This document shows, one piece after another, positions 34,232 to 45,009 of a DNA stretch of 64,000 nucleotides. The notes under the pieces were generated by a model that ran no database searches, was not told where the DNA came from, and was given only the letters and a program-made list of their open reading frames with translations. Position numbers and translations under genes: made by a program. Source of the DNA: Pohlia nutans (lineage: Eukaryota > Streptophyta > Bryopsida > Bryales > Mniaceae); assembly GCA_022496805.1 (NCBI GenBank), contig CM040102.1:1054001-1118000 (forward strand), given 5' to 3'. Every line of letters begins with the position of its first letter. Positions within the stretch are counted from its first letter, which is position 1.

Positions 34232-35085
34232 TATAGTAATATTCATCATAAGATTTTATAGTAATATATATGTTTGGGGTTTATATTTAATTCAATAGTA
34301 CTTCATAACTAATTTTAATCAAATTCTTTCTATATATAACGTGTTAAAATATTAACTGTCACCATGACCCTTTAGCCCTGGAACGCTGGCAGGGACTCAA
34401 CGAAGAAGACACGACAGAAAGTGCTTTGGGAACCGTTTTTCATCCATTTTGTAGATGAAATTTGTAGTTGCTATCTACGTTGATAGCTTTTAACACTGAA
34501 TTAGGAATTTTTGCACTTGGCCATGTGACAATGCACTTCTTGCCCGTCGAACAGAAATCGACCTGTTTGAAATTTTAGGAGGGTAAAATTTTGGTACTCG
34601 TAGGTTTTACGGGCCGGGAATTTAGAAGTGTTGAAGTAGGACTTTGGAGATTTCAACTTACTCCAATCATGCAAATTTGGTCACACATGCATTTTAAAAT
34701 GTTGTAGTGGTACTTCATTTATTCCAAAACAATGTATTAAGGGGGGTAGTCAAAATGAATACAAAGTTATGAACATTTTCTACCTAAATATCAAGTCATT
34801 CAAATCACCCATACACAATGAACCAAATAATATACGTTGCACTATACTATACGGCTATTGCTGCTACCTAATGCAGCTCATTATACCATGCATCTCATAC
34901 ACCGTACTAAACCTATTAATATGCATCAAGGTCATTCTGCAAACGTTCGTTGTCCATCGCTTCCAATTGAAGTGCAATATACTCTACCAATTGCAGTTTT
35001 GCTTTTGTTGAAATTTTGATCTTCGCCTTCATCAGATCGCCATGCACTGGAAAATTGTTCTCATGTACAAGTCCACCCCTTGTTC

Positions 35086-35391
35086 TTATCGGTGCATTTT
35101 CCCATGAAAATATAGCCGCGTCTTTGATATCCCATTCGTGTCCCTCACCATATAGCTTCGAAACTGGACCTCAGTTGGCTCCCATGCGTCCTTGATGAAA
35201 TGCTTGTGTTGTATGTGTTGTACGAGTGCATACCATTCTCCATATAAAATCTCATGTGGTGTATGAATGTTACCGGTAAACCGGTGAGTGTATTGCCCCC
35301 CGTTAGAAGATGAGGTGTAATATGCAATTTCCAGTCCCTCACATTCTCCAAATGTCTTGCGCTCATAAAGGCCTCTTTCAAAGTGAATCAC
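35086..35391 (-). CDS. Hypothetical 101-residue frame inside the 34.5-36.9 kb element
   Basis: Amino acid composition looks protein-like (YTHRFTGNIHTPHEILYG, HKHFIKDAWEP), with no stops. I do not recognise it. It may be a captured gene fragment. Confidence 0.25.
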   Translation of the reverse strand: MIHFERGLYERKTFGECEGLEIAYYTSSSNGGQYTHRFTGNIHTPHEILYGEWYALVQHIQHKHFIKDAWEPTEVQFRSYMVRDTNGISKTRLYFHGKMHR

Positions 35392-35499
35392 CTCAACAAT
35401 GTCTTAGTGTTAGGCACAATCCCACAATTAGGCATCAGCTGCTAAATTTAGCATATTTAGTTCAATTTTCTCATGAATTGCTTAAATTTTAATCAAAAA

Positions 35500-36310
35500 A
35501 TTTGTTAGGGCCCCTAAAGGTTAGGAGCGCCCAAATTTCATGTTGGGTTCTAAGATTTATAAATAAAAGTTGTTAAATTTAGCAATTTTTTTTCATAATT
35601 TCTCAAATCTAATGTAAATTTGCAAAATTAAAAAGACAAAAAATTTGCTAGAACTCGTAGAGGTTAAAGGAATCCAAATTTCATGTTGGGTTCCGAGATT
35701 TATCATGAAAAGTTTCTAAATTTAGTAAAATTTTGTTATAACTTCTCAAATTTGATGAAGATTTGCCCAACTCAAAAGAAAAAAATTGATAGGACTCTTT
35801 GAGGTTAGGGGCACCTTAATTTCATGTTGGGTTCCCAAATTTAAAGTCACATTTTTCTAAATTTAGAAAATTGTGTTATAAATGGTCAAATTTGGTATAA
35901 TTTTCCGCAATTCAAAAGACAAAAAACTCGTTAGGATCCTTTGAGGTTAAATGTAGTCAAATTTCATGATGGGTTCCAAATGTTAAAGTCTCAAGTTTCT
36001 AAATTTAGAAATTTTTGCCAAAATTGTTCAAATTTGATTTCTAGATTTCCGCAATTTAAAAGAAAAATAATTTGTTAGGGTCTCTAGAGGTCATGGGCAC
36101 CCAGGTTTCTTATTGATTTTCCAAATTTATAGTCATAACATGCTTAATTTAGTATATTTTGCCATAAATGCTCCTATTTGTTGTAGATTTCCGTAATTGC
36201 AAAGACAAAATCCTCATTAGGGCCTTTAGAGGTTTAAGGCCTTCATGTTGAGTTCAGAGATTTAGAGTCATAAATTGTTAAATTTAGCAGATTTTGCCTA
36301 TTGAACATGC
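35500..36310. repeat. AT-rich minisatellite, six copies of about 143 bp
   Basis: Units start near 35,508, 35,652, 35,793, 35,933, 36,077 and 36,220 with (t)aggg.c.ctagaggtta, then caaatttcatgttgggttcc, then an AT-rich tail ending caaaagacaaaaaa. Copies are strongly diverged. Confidence 0.7.
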
Positions 36311-36992
36311 ATTATGGGCCAATTGATCATAAACCCCATTGTAGTAAGATGAAAATTATAGAGTGTGATAATTGTGATACAGAATGTGATAATTTGTTCT
36401 GTTTATGTTTTTCCCATTTATTCTATTAATCTTGAATGAATGTCAATTTTCAATATAATTGAAGGACTTCATGTATTAATTGTGTGCTGATTTGTTTTCT
36501 TTATACAGTTATAGCACTTAAGACTCTCAACCAATGGAAAGAACACGAATGGTGGATTGAGGCCGAAAATGGAGCGGTAGTACAGATTCGGAAATTATGC
36601 TAGGCGGAACCCTTTGGGATAGTATGATAGTGCAATATTTTTTTACTTTGTAGTGCGTGCCTTCATTTATATATGAAATGAAGTGTTTTTTTATTTAATT
36701 TTCTATTGGATAGTAATAAAAAATATTGCACATCATGTTTGATTTTCTTTTAATACATGGCAAATTTGATATGAGTGAATGTCTTGTTGCTCTTTTGAAA
36801 ATGAAAATATATATAATTTTAGGGGAGCAAAATTTCAAAATAGTGCAAATTTTGCACCATTGTGACCATCGGACAATGCACTTGGCCAAGTGCAAAAATT
36901 CCTAATTCAGTGTTTTTTGCATGTACAAGGTCTCAATATTGGATCTCAATTGGCAATTGAATAGTAAGAATGCACCGAGATGTAGTGTGTTA

Positions 36993-37801
36993 TAACCCTT
37001 TAGTGCCTAGCAAGCCAGATTATGGTCACTGCAACGTCGGAAATGAAAATAACAGAGAATCCGTGAAGAATTGGAACTTCAGTTCTGAAGTTCAGATTTG
37101 TGCACATACATTACGTACCTTCCAGAAAAAGAAATTTTCAATTTGGAATTGTACAACTATAAAAATACCTATCAACAGAACGCAAAAATACTGCAAATAC
37201 TTGAAAATATAGTAAATACTTACAAATACAACATATGTATTGTGTAGTATTTTTTGTGTTTGGAAGTTTGTTATCTTGTTTTATTTTTTTGGATTGTGTT
37301 CTCTTCTTCATCTTCCATTAGTGTGTGTAATCCGATCTTGACTAATGTACCCACTCCTGTCTATTTTCAACGTATAAAATTTTGTCCTAAACCGTACATG
37401 GACAAGTCACTTTCACTTATAAATCTCACAATAATTTTGTGTGAGTCTTTTTTTGATATGAAAGATTGCAACGGAGAGGTGCTGACATAGGGCATAGTTG
37501 AACGTCTTTGCTTTTATTTTTGAAAATTTACCTCAAATTCTATTTAACTTTGAAGTCACACACCCCCCAAAATCTCGTTTTTGAGCGTGCATTATACAGT
37601 TCAAATACATACTATAATCTTCCGATCCCACCATCGGATGATTCTCAAATTTTAATAAAATGTGTGCTCTCGAGTTGAGAATAGAATTGTACGGTTACTT
37701 TCTAATTTAACCCATTCTATTTTTGGTAGTCTCAACCACAGTGGAAAAACCCACTGAAATCCAGAGCTGTCTGCTACAGTACCCTAGGCACTAAAGGGTT
37801 A
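36993..37801. mobile_element. MITE-like element with perfect 18-bp TIRs
   Basis: TAACCCTTTAGTGCCTAG (36,993-37,010) is perfectly inverted at 37,784-37,801. The interior is AT-rich without a gene. A target duplication is not clear because the flanks are all T/A. Confidence 0.6.
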
Positions 37802-38851
37802 AATGTTGAGTATCTTTCTACCAAAACTCAATTTCAACCATTAAAATGATGTGTTATGAATTTGAGCATAGGTAGCAATATAAATTTCACAAGATCTCAT
37901 TTCTACTACATTTTGAGTTTTGGAAAAATCTAAGATTTATATTATTTTATGATGGTCGCAAGTTGAATATCCATTACCATGGGATGGTTATTTTTGCTAC
38001 TTTTACGGTCATGGTAAAAACAATTCTACCGGGGTGATCTTCATAATTAGTTACACCCATGCTATTCTAATTCCATGGAAATTCCATGGTAATAGGTCCG
38101 TCCTTTAGGGGTTAGTGCATGACTGCATGCACTCATGCATTGTGGTGCACTTCAAGGTGACTCCATGAAGTACGTGCTAATACTCATATTTTTTTATAAT
38201 GGTACTAGGAGTACCGGATCATCTGAAATTCGGCTCATCATTACCGTGCTTGTTTTCCTGAATTACTTTTCACCACCCTGTTTTTTCCAACGTCCTTTTG
38301 TGAATCTCCCCAGTCTCCCGCAGTCTCTACCCGTCAGTTCACTTGTGCATAACTTTTCTCCCTCATCTTCCATCCTGCATGCGCCCTGATTTTGTCGTTT
38401 TCTTGCCCTCGATGTCCTGCGCGTTTTTGTAATTGTCTGCGTTTCAAAAGTGTGCGCAATTGGTGGGAAGTACCGACGCGGAGTTGTTTCAGTTTCTTCG
38501 TTGGTTTGCTGGAGGTGCTGTACGGCGGCCCAGACTCTTCCATTCTCTTGTAAGTCCAATGCAGTTGTATTTTGCCTTCACGAGCGATGAACAATTCTTG
38601 CATTGAACCCTAAATTCTTGCGGTTTAGGGTTGCAGTTTTGTTTCGTTTCTAGCTTTGTTGCATTATGCTTGAACTCCTTCTGCGCTGCCTGTGCGCATA
38701 ATCAAATTGCTTCTTGCACAACAAGCTTGTCTACACGTACTTGTTTTGATTACCGTGCTTTGTTGCAATATTCTTGCTTTGTAAGTCTAATGCGTGATGC
38801 AGTTAGTAAGTCTAATGCGCGCAATCGCATTGTTAGATTACCCTATTTGTA
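37802..38851. other. No gene recognised
   Basis: AT-rich DNA passing into a C/T-rich stretch (38,260-38,400) and a small plus-strand frame at 38,631-38,927 with no recognisable product. It may be the pre-insertion flank of El-4. Confidence 0.3.
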
Positions 38852-38860
38852 TGTCCTGTG

Positions 38861-40433
38861 GAAGGCAGCTACCGTGCGAGCGGTGGATGGGAGAGCAGAG
38901 AGCGGAGAATTGTCAGTTTTTTACTAAAAATAACATAATATTCGAATATTCTCTAAAAGATTCGAATATTCCACATGTAAATTCCCGTCGAAAACTGTGT
39001 TTTTACTACAGTAAAAATTAAAATGCAGTCGTTTATGATATTTTTACTGTGGTAAATTTAAATATCCTGGTCGAAAACATCATTTACACAGGTGAGAAAC
39101 AAACTTTTCACATGCATCTCTTTATTAAATAGGTGGGAAAGTCCAACATTTATAAGAAGCAGATTGTATGCAATAGAGTTCGTGTAGAAAGAAAAGAACA
39201 TCGTGGTATTAACTAAGTCCCTTACAGAGGATATCGCGTCCATGCTTCATATCCATCCAGCCTTGGTCCATGGTAAATCCCTGACTGCCCACGGTGTCCT
39301 TGGTCCATGGTCTTTGCCTGAATCACTAACTGCCCACAGTGTCCAAGGTCTATGGTGAAACAAGCAGGCAATTTACAAGCATGCAATACGTATATAAGTC
39401 TAAGCAGTTTGTATACAACAGAGTTCACATGGAAAAAAAGAACATCGAAGTATTATATGAGTCCCTCAAAGAGAACAACACATCCATGCATCATATCCAT
39501 CCAACCTTGGTCTATGGTGAATCCCTGATTGCCCACGGTGTCCATGGTCCATGGTGATTCCAAGGTCCACACTGACAAGACATCCATGCATAATATGTGT
39601 GCAAAGAAACAAACTTTTCAAGTGCATCTCTTTATTAAAAGTTGAGGTTTAGGGTGTCCAACCATACAAGGCAAGTTTGAGTTTGCGATCAACCGTATTT
39701 TCTACGTGTCACATTTGCATTCCGGTTGTATGAGTCTATCAGCCTAACGGTCGACATTTTCCCAAGCGAAAAATCCCTACTGAACAGTTTCATCACAGCA
39801 GGATCAGACTTGTGTCCCAGCAAATCCTTGGAATATGTACCAGAAGGAATGTTTTCAACCTTGGAGTATGCATGATTGACGATGCGTGCATCGTCATTGT
39901 AATCTGAATCAAACGCAACCTCTGGTTCATCACACTCAATCAATTTCGCACGTTGTTTCCCACGGTCAACCACGGTAGAGCGCTGCTCGTATTGCCCATC
40001 TATCTCCACTTGAATAGCAGGCTGAAATGGTATTGCATCATCGCAGACACTGGTGATGTCGACGACCTCGTCTTACAAGCTCTCCATGATAACAACAGAC
40101 CCACCATAGACACCACGCCCATCCAACAGGACGACTAAGTATGACAGTCTCCCAAACCGACGTACATGTTTTCTAATCTGTTAAAGGGCTTAGACTATGG
40201 AACTGACATCCAGATGTTTGGCCAGAAAAAGGTTCTAGTTTGACAGAAAGGCCGTCGGCTGGTCTATCATATATTTGGGTTTAGAGTATTGCAAGGCGAC
40301 ATTTTTATATAGAAAGCGCCGCATTACTGCAACATGGGCAAAGGTTCGATGCATACAGCCAAAAGCGGCGGGTTTAGGAATTATGGTAGCCTTTTGAATT
40401 TCAGTTTAAGGTGCACTAAGAATGCTAATCTGA
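38861..40433. mobile_element. El-4: transposase-side terminal fragment, inverted relative of El-2
   Basis: It starts GAAGGCA plus GCTACCGTGCGAGC at 38,861, then GGAGAGC-type repeats, the ATATTCGAATAT palindromes, the 17-bp inverted repeat and the ggaccatgg tandem units. It matches El-2 in reverse order as far as gatcaaccg (about 39,691). Beyond that point El-2 is interrupted by El-1, so 39,691 onward shows the uninterrupted sequence. The fragment ends where El-C begins. Confidence 0.5.
39689..40009 (-). CDS. Hypothetical protein fragment in El-4
   Basis: An open stretch of about 106 residues (GTG at the edge, so the frame extends further or starts in another exon), charged, with IECDEPEVAFDSDYNDD and YSKDLLGHKSDPAVMKLF. 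I found no similarity to the other genes here. It may be a third accessory gene or the 3' part of one. Confidence 0.25.
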   Translation of the reverse strand: MEIDGQYEQRSTVVDRGKQRAKLIECDEPEVAFDSDYNDDARIVNHAYSKVENIPSGTYSKDLLGHKSDPAVMKLFSRDFSLGKMSTVRLIDSYNRNANVTRRKYG

Positions 40434-43400
40434 GGGAAATGCTATTACGTGAGCAGTGAGCAGTGAACATTAAGCAGTGAGCAGTGAGCAGTGAGCAGAG
40501 ATTTTTGGAGAAATTTCGGGCTGTTGGATTTTAAAGGACCTCCTATTTCCGCGGTTTTAGGTGTTATTAGTGAGTATTTGTGAAACATTGATTTAGGGTG
40601 AGTACCTATAGCCGTGGAATGTAGTGTGTATTTTTAGAGTAATTAGTGGAATTTATTAGCTTCAAACAGCAATCGCTCGTTCCTGAAACTAACAAAAATG
40701 CATTCATACTCGTTATAGAATCAAAAAATGATGTGGAAATAAATAAATACTCAAACCGTACAATCAAAGTGAATCCGTATCAGATTCGATAGCACTCACA
40801 TCGACATATGAAAGCACCCGAGGATCATAATGTCGAAGCGGTGTAGAATAGCATGAAGAACCACTAGGGCTAGGACTAGCATTGGCAAATGCAGTTGCCA
40901 ATGCTTCTGCATACACTGGAAGTCCTTGAGGGGAACTATTAGGGCTTACCAAACTCTGCAAGGACTTTCTAAGGTTAAAACGGCTCCGTTGTAGTGGTTT
41001 ATTCTTTGTCAAACTGCAAACATACAAAGTGTAAAAGTATTAGAAAACGTATTCAGAAGAAGATGTACTAACTAGTATTTGCAAGGTGCATTAAATAAAC
41101 ATTGAAACTTACTCACATGGACAGTCAAGGGGCTCGTCAGGAACAGGCTCATCATCGGAATCAGGAAGGTTGATGTGAGCGGTCTTAGGTGGCGCTGTAC
41201 GGGTCTGAGGAGCAATGAGGGGCTTCAAGACCTCAGCAAATAGCTTTGAGTCGCTTTCAAGTGCGACAATGTGACGGTTGCAAGCCCGTGCTGCACGGAT
41301 AGACGCACCAAAACAATAGAGTGAAAAAGGTTTATTAGAAACAAAGGGTTTAAGGTCACATGATATTAATTCTAGAATTCAATGAAGGAGTATGAAATTA
41401 CCTGTGGATGCCGTTAGGTCTGCTACGATACCGTTCTCTGGAGTTAAACCATACACAAACAGTTTCATCAACACCTCTGACTTCTCTTTGGGACCACGCC
41501 ATGGTCTCCCTGTGTCCTTCCTCAACAGCTGTGACTCCACCGTCACAGCGTTTGAAAAGAACGTCATCGCACGCTAGGTCAACCTGCGGAATGGACGGGT
41601 CTTTTACAATAACTAGAGGTGGGGGCTGCCGGGCAGCAGTAGAGGGAACATCACGGGCAAGAAGAACCGCCTTGAACTTCAAAGTCTACAAAAAAACAAT
41701 CAATATTAATACATACGTTGTCATATTACATAACATGTCCTAGAAATTTAATTTGAAGCAAGTTTAAAAAGTTAGAGGAGCTCACATTTTTAAATGGATG
41801 GAGCGGACTCGCTAGATGGAGGTAGTTGATGATTGTCCACTCATCAACTACTTTCAACTTATAGTTTTTAAAATAGGACATTACTTCTTTTTTGACAATG
41901 GGACTGTCGGGGTAAAAAAGGAGAAATGCCCCATCGTCATGGAGATATGCATACGCAAATCCCATGGTCACCTTCAGAAAACCATCAAGACTCTCATTCC
42001 AATTAGGAACCTGCGATGGAGGGTCTGAAACACCGGGGACTCTCAATCCATCTGGATACTCTGCAATAAGTAGATCAACCCCCGGTTTCTCTACAGCCTT
42101 ACCGTCAAAGAATAGCTGTCTAGAGGCACCAACCTGTGTCACAATGAAGAAACATAGAGAATTAAATATTGAAACTTCAATACACAAACTAACAACAATT
42201 GGCAAAGAGGACACCCTATTAAAAAGAAGAAGTATTCACCTTCTTCAAAAACTCCACATTCTGATTGTATTCTGGACAGAATAGACCGGTTTTCTTCTTC
42301 TCATCTGCCATTCGCAAGAAAGAGTCGTTGACAAGAAGGTCAAGAGAAGTGTACTCTGAAACACTAACACCGGGTTTGCTCAACATGGGTGCTCGTTTCG
42401 GGGGAGAAAGGAACACCGTTGGACTAGAAGGGCCTGCATTGGACAACTTCACCCTCTTCATTGCAGGCTCCGCTGCTGTCACAGCTGGGGTCTCTACCGG
42501 TGGAGGTGGACTCTGTGCTGGTGGTGGTGCTGCGGTATAGGCCACAATGGGAGTAGATGGAACTGCAGCCGCTGGTGCAGAGGTCTCTAGAGCATCAGCC
42601 TTGCGTTTTGAACCATGCTTGGATGTCGTGGTTTCCTTTTGAGTCGAAGCAGCTTCCTTCTCAGGGGTTGCTGTGTCCTTCTGTGTACCTGTTCCAATCA
42701 GACTAGGCTCGAGGGAGTTTTGCAGGGCAATGTCAAATGAAGGAGGCTTGGTAAGTGGACAATCTAAGTACCACCCACAGCGGTCCCAGTGCACACTATC
42801 CCACTGCTTCAGAAGCCCTTCTGTGAGCATGAACTCATCACTTTCCTTATCAAGATAGTTCACGAATAATGGAGGGGACCTAGACATGGCCTTTGCCGGA
42901 AACAAAATATACTTAAAGTATCGGTACAAGACACGGTGCAATGCAGGTTTGAATAGATATTTCTTGTCAACCGTATTGTTCTTGTGGATGCCTTTATCAA
43001 CAGCAAATTCTCTGTAGAAAGCAGTGTCCCAGAGTGAAATTCGCATTTCCTCAATGTAATCATAGATGGTGGGTATTGGGTCTCTACCGTCTGGGTGGTA
43101 ATCGATGGTGACCTTTTGATCTCGAACAATGCACTCGAAAATGACCCCAGCTTCTATGGTCAACTGCAAAAAATTTAACATTTGAAAAAGATGTAATGAA
43201 ATGATGACAATGTGATATAAGAATCCAATGTCAAATTGTGGGAGCACTGATAGAAAACATGAAGAACTTGGTAGACAAAACTTGGAATGTACCTGGGACC
43301 ACCAAGTAGCCTTGTGAAGCCAGATCAAGAAGGTGTCATCACTAAAGTTAGATTTAGGAAACCTGAGTTGCACTCGGAGTTTTGCAAGCTGATTCCATCG

Positions 43401-44397
43401 TTCAAGCCAAAGAACCTTCATGATAGGATCCATAACGCTGGTGCCAAGCATCCAAAGCTTCTCAAGCTTCATCTCTGGTTCTTCATCATGAGACTCATAG
43501 TGATACTTCACTTCCTCAAGAAAAGGTATGGTGTTGCTGGAATCAGCAACAGGCAGCATCTTCTTCAACTCACCCTTGTAATGAACTTTGGTTTTCTTCA
43601 CAGCCCTGTGCACAAGTTCCTCAAGTCTCTTAGCAGTCCAATCTTCTGGATTAGGATATCTCTCATAAAATCTCCTCTGAGCAACGGCGGCTGCTTCTCC
43701 AATCTCTTGCTGCAACAGGAAGACAACAATTAAACAGACATTAGGAAAGAACTAATTGCCAACATTATAGACAAACTTCAGCAGTTAAGTGACGGTTATA
43801 CCTGATTGAGAAGAGCACTGAGAGAATCAACAGTCAACGAAAACCACGTCTGGCCCTTGTGACCCTTCTTTTTATTCTCAGAGAGTCGAAGGTCCTCAGG
43901 TGGCACCAATGATTTAAAATATGAGAGAGGTTGGGCACCTATGGTTCGAACTCGATAGAGTTTATGGACAAGGTTGGAAGTCACATGAGACTTTTCATTT
44001 CTCTTGTTAAATCAAATACATTTAAATTAGTGTACTTATGAAATGATACACCAAAATTGCATGATAACAAATATGTTACAAAGTTGAAATCGTACCAATT
44101 GACTTCATGTAGAGCAGTGAGCATCGTGGGAATATCTCCTTTCACCTCCAGGATGATGCTATCAACTGAATAATGCCATCCAAGATCATTTGCATGGTCC
44201 TGATCTATGATTGGCATCCACGCTTGGATTCTATGGTTACCATCCCAGACATCGAACATTTTCCCACAGAAAACACTGAAGATGGGATCAGCAACAAGCA
44301 TGGATTCGAACTCATCGTTGACAGTGACCCAATGATCACTCCAAGATGATCTAACCTCTGGTGTCACGAGTTTGGTCTTACCGTTGTTGTCCTCAGA
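40434..44397 (-). mobile_element. El-C: MTase-side part of an element, cut by El-D
   Basis: It begins GGGAAAT plus GCTATTACGTGAGC, then repeats of GTGAGCA, then ggacctcctatttccgcgg, a diverged form of the acctatgaccgtgg box. Gene C fills the rest. At 44,398 the El-D terminus interrupts the coding sequence. Neither flanking duplication could be paired inside the window. Confidence 0.55.
40764..44397 (-). pseudogene. Methyltransferase-like gene C (divergent, 5'-truncated, frameshifted)
   Basis: Exons (approximate): 44,397-44,070 with MFDVWDGNHRIQAW, the DGNHR core of a ParB-like fold; 43,995-43,800; 43,712-43,290; 43,165-42,240; 42,135-41,787 with LLIAEYPDGLRVP...DDGAFLLFYPD; 41,680-41,400; about 41,320-41,110 with SIRAARACNRHIVALESD; and 41,015-40,764. 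Two exon pairs that are split in copies D and E (and one of them in A) are fused here, so intron content differs. In the exon at 41.4-41.7 kb the frame changes between DDVLFKR and GRPWRGPKEKSE, a frameshift. Motif IV reads EYPD and motif I reads VADLTASTG, both weaker than in the other copies. The N-terminus is removed by El-D. Confidence 0.5.
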
Positions 44398-45009
44398 CGG
44401 GCGTGCTAGCATGTGAGCCTGGGAGCGTGAGCCCGGGAGCCTGTGAGCCTGAGAGCCCACAGAATTTTTCAGTTTTTTTCAGTTTGGTGGACCTATGACC
44501 GTGGGCTTTGGGATTTAGGCATTTTTTTCCATCGGTTTAGGGTGTTTAGGGATAACTTGTGTGCGGTTTTAGACAAATTGTATGTCAAAAAAATTAGTTA
44601 GGCAAAATTGATGAATGTGTGAAATGTAGTGATAATGAAAATGCATGTAACATTCTAATGTGGAGGCAATCAATTTTATAAAGAAGTTCAATGTGTTAGA
44701 ATTTTTCAAAAAGTAAGGGTTTAGGGTGATTTGATGTGTGTGAGTTTAGTGTTTAGGGGTTTAGGGTTTAAAGACCAAAATGTGTGTAGTTTTAGATTAT
44801 GTTTTCGATTCTCAAAGTTTGTTTCAAGAAACCCAATGTACAAGAATTTAGGGTAGTTCATAGAATTGAATAAGAGTGAAACCATTCAAATATGATGATG
44901 GACAACAAATGCAAATAAAGTGGTAGTGGCCCTTTTAGTCTCACTACAATCCAATAAAAACATCTGTGTCAAATAACACATAATAGTCACAAAACTCAAG
45001 AGTATAGAG

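Larger units (their letters stand above)
34492..36914. mobile_element. DNA-transposon-like element with perfect 32-bp TIRs
   Basis: 34,492-34,523 and 36,883-36,914 are perfect inverted repeats starting AACACTGAATTAGG. TTTT flanks both sides and may be a target duplication or chance. Inside are a short minus-strand frame and a six-copy AT-rich minisatellite; no transposase is seen, so it would be non-autonomous. The family is unassigned. Confidence 0.65.
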
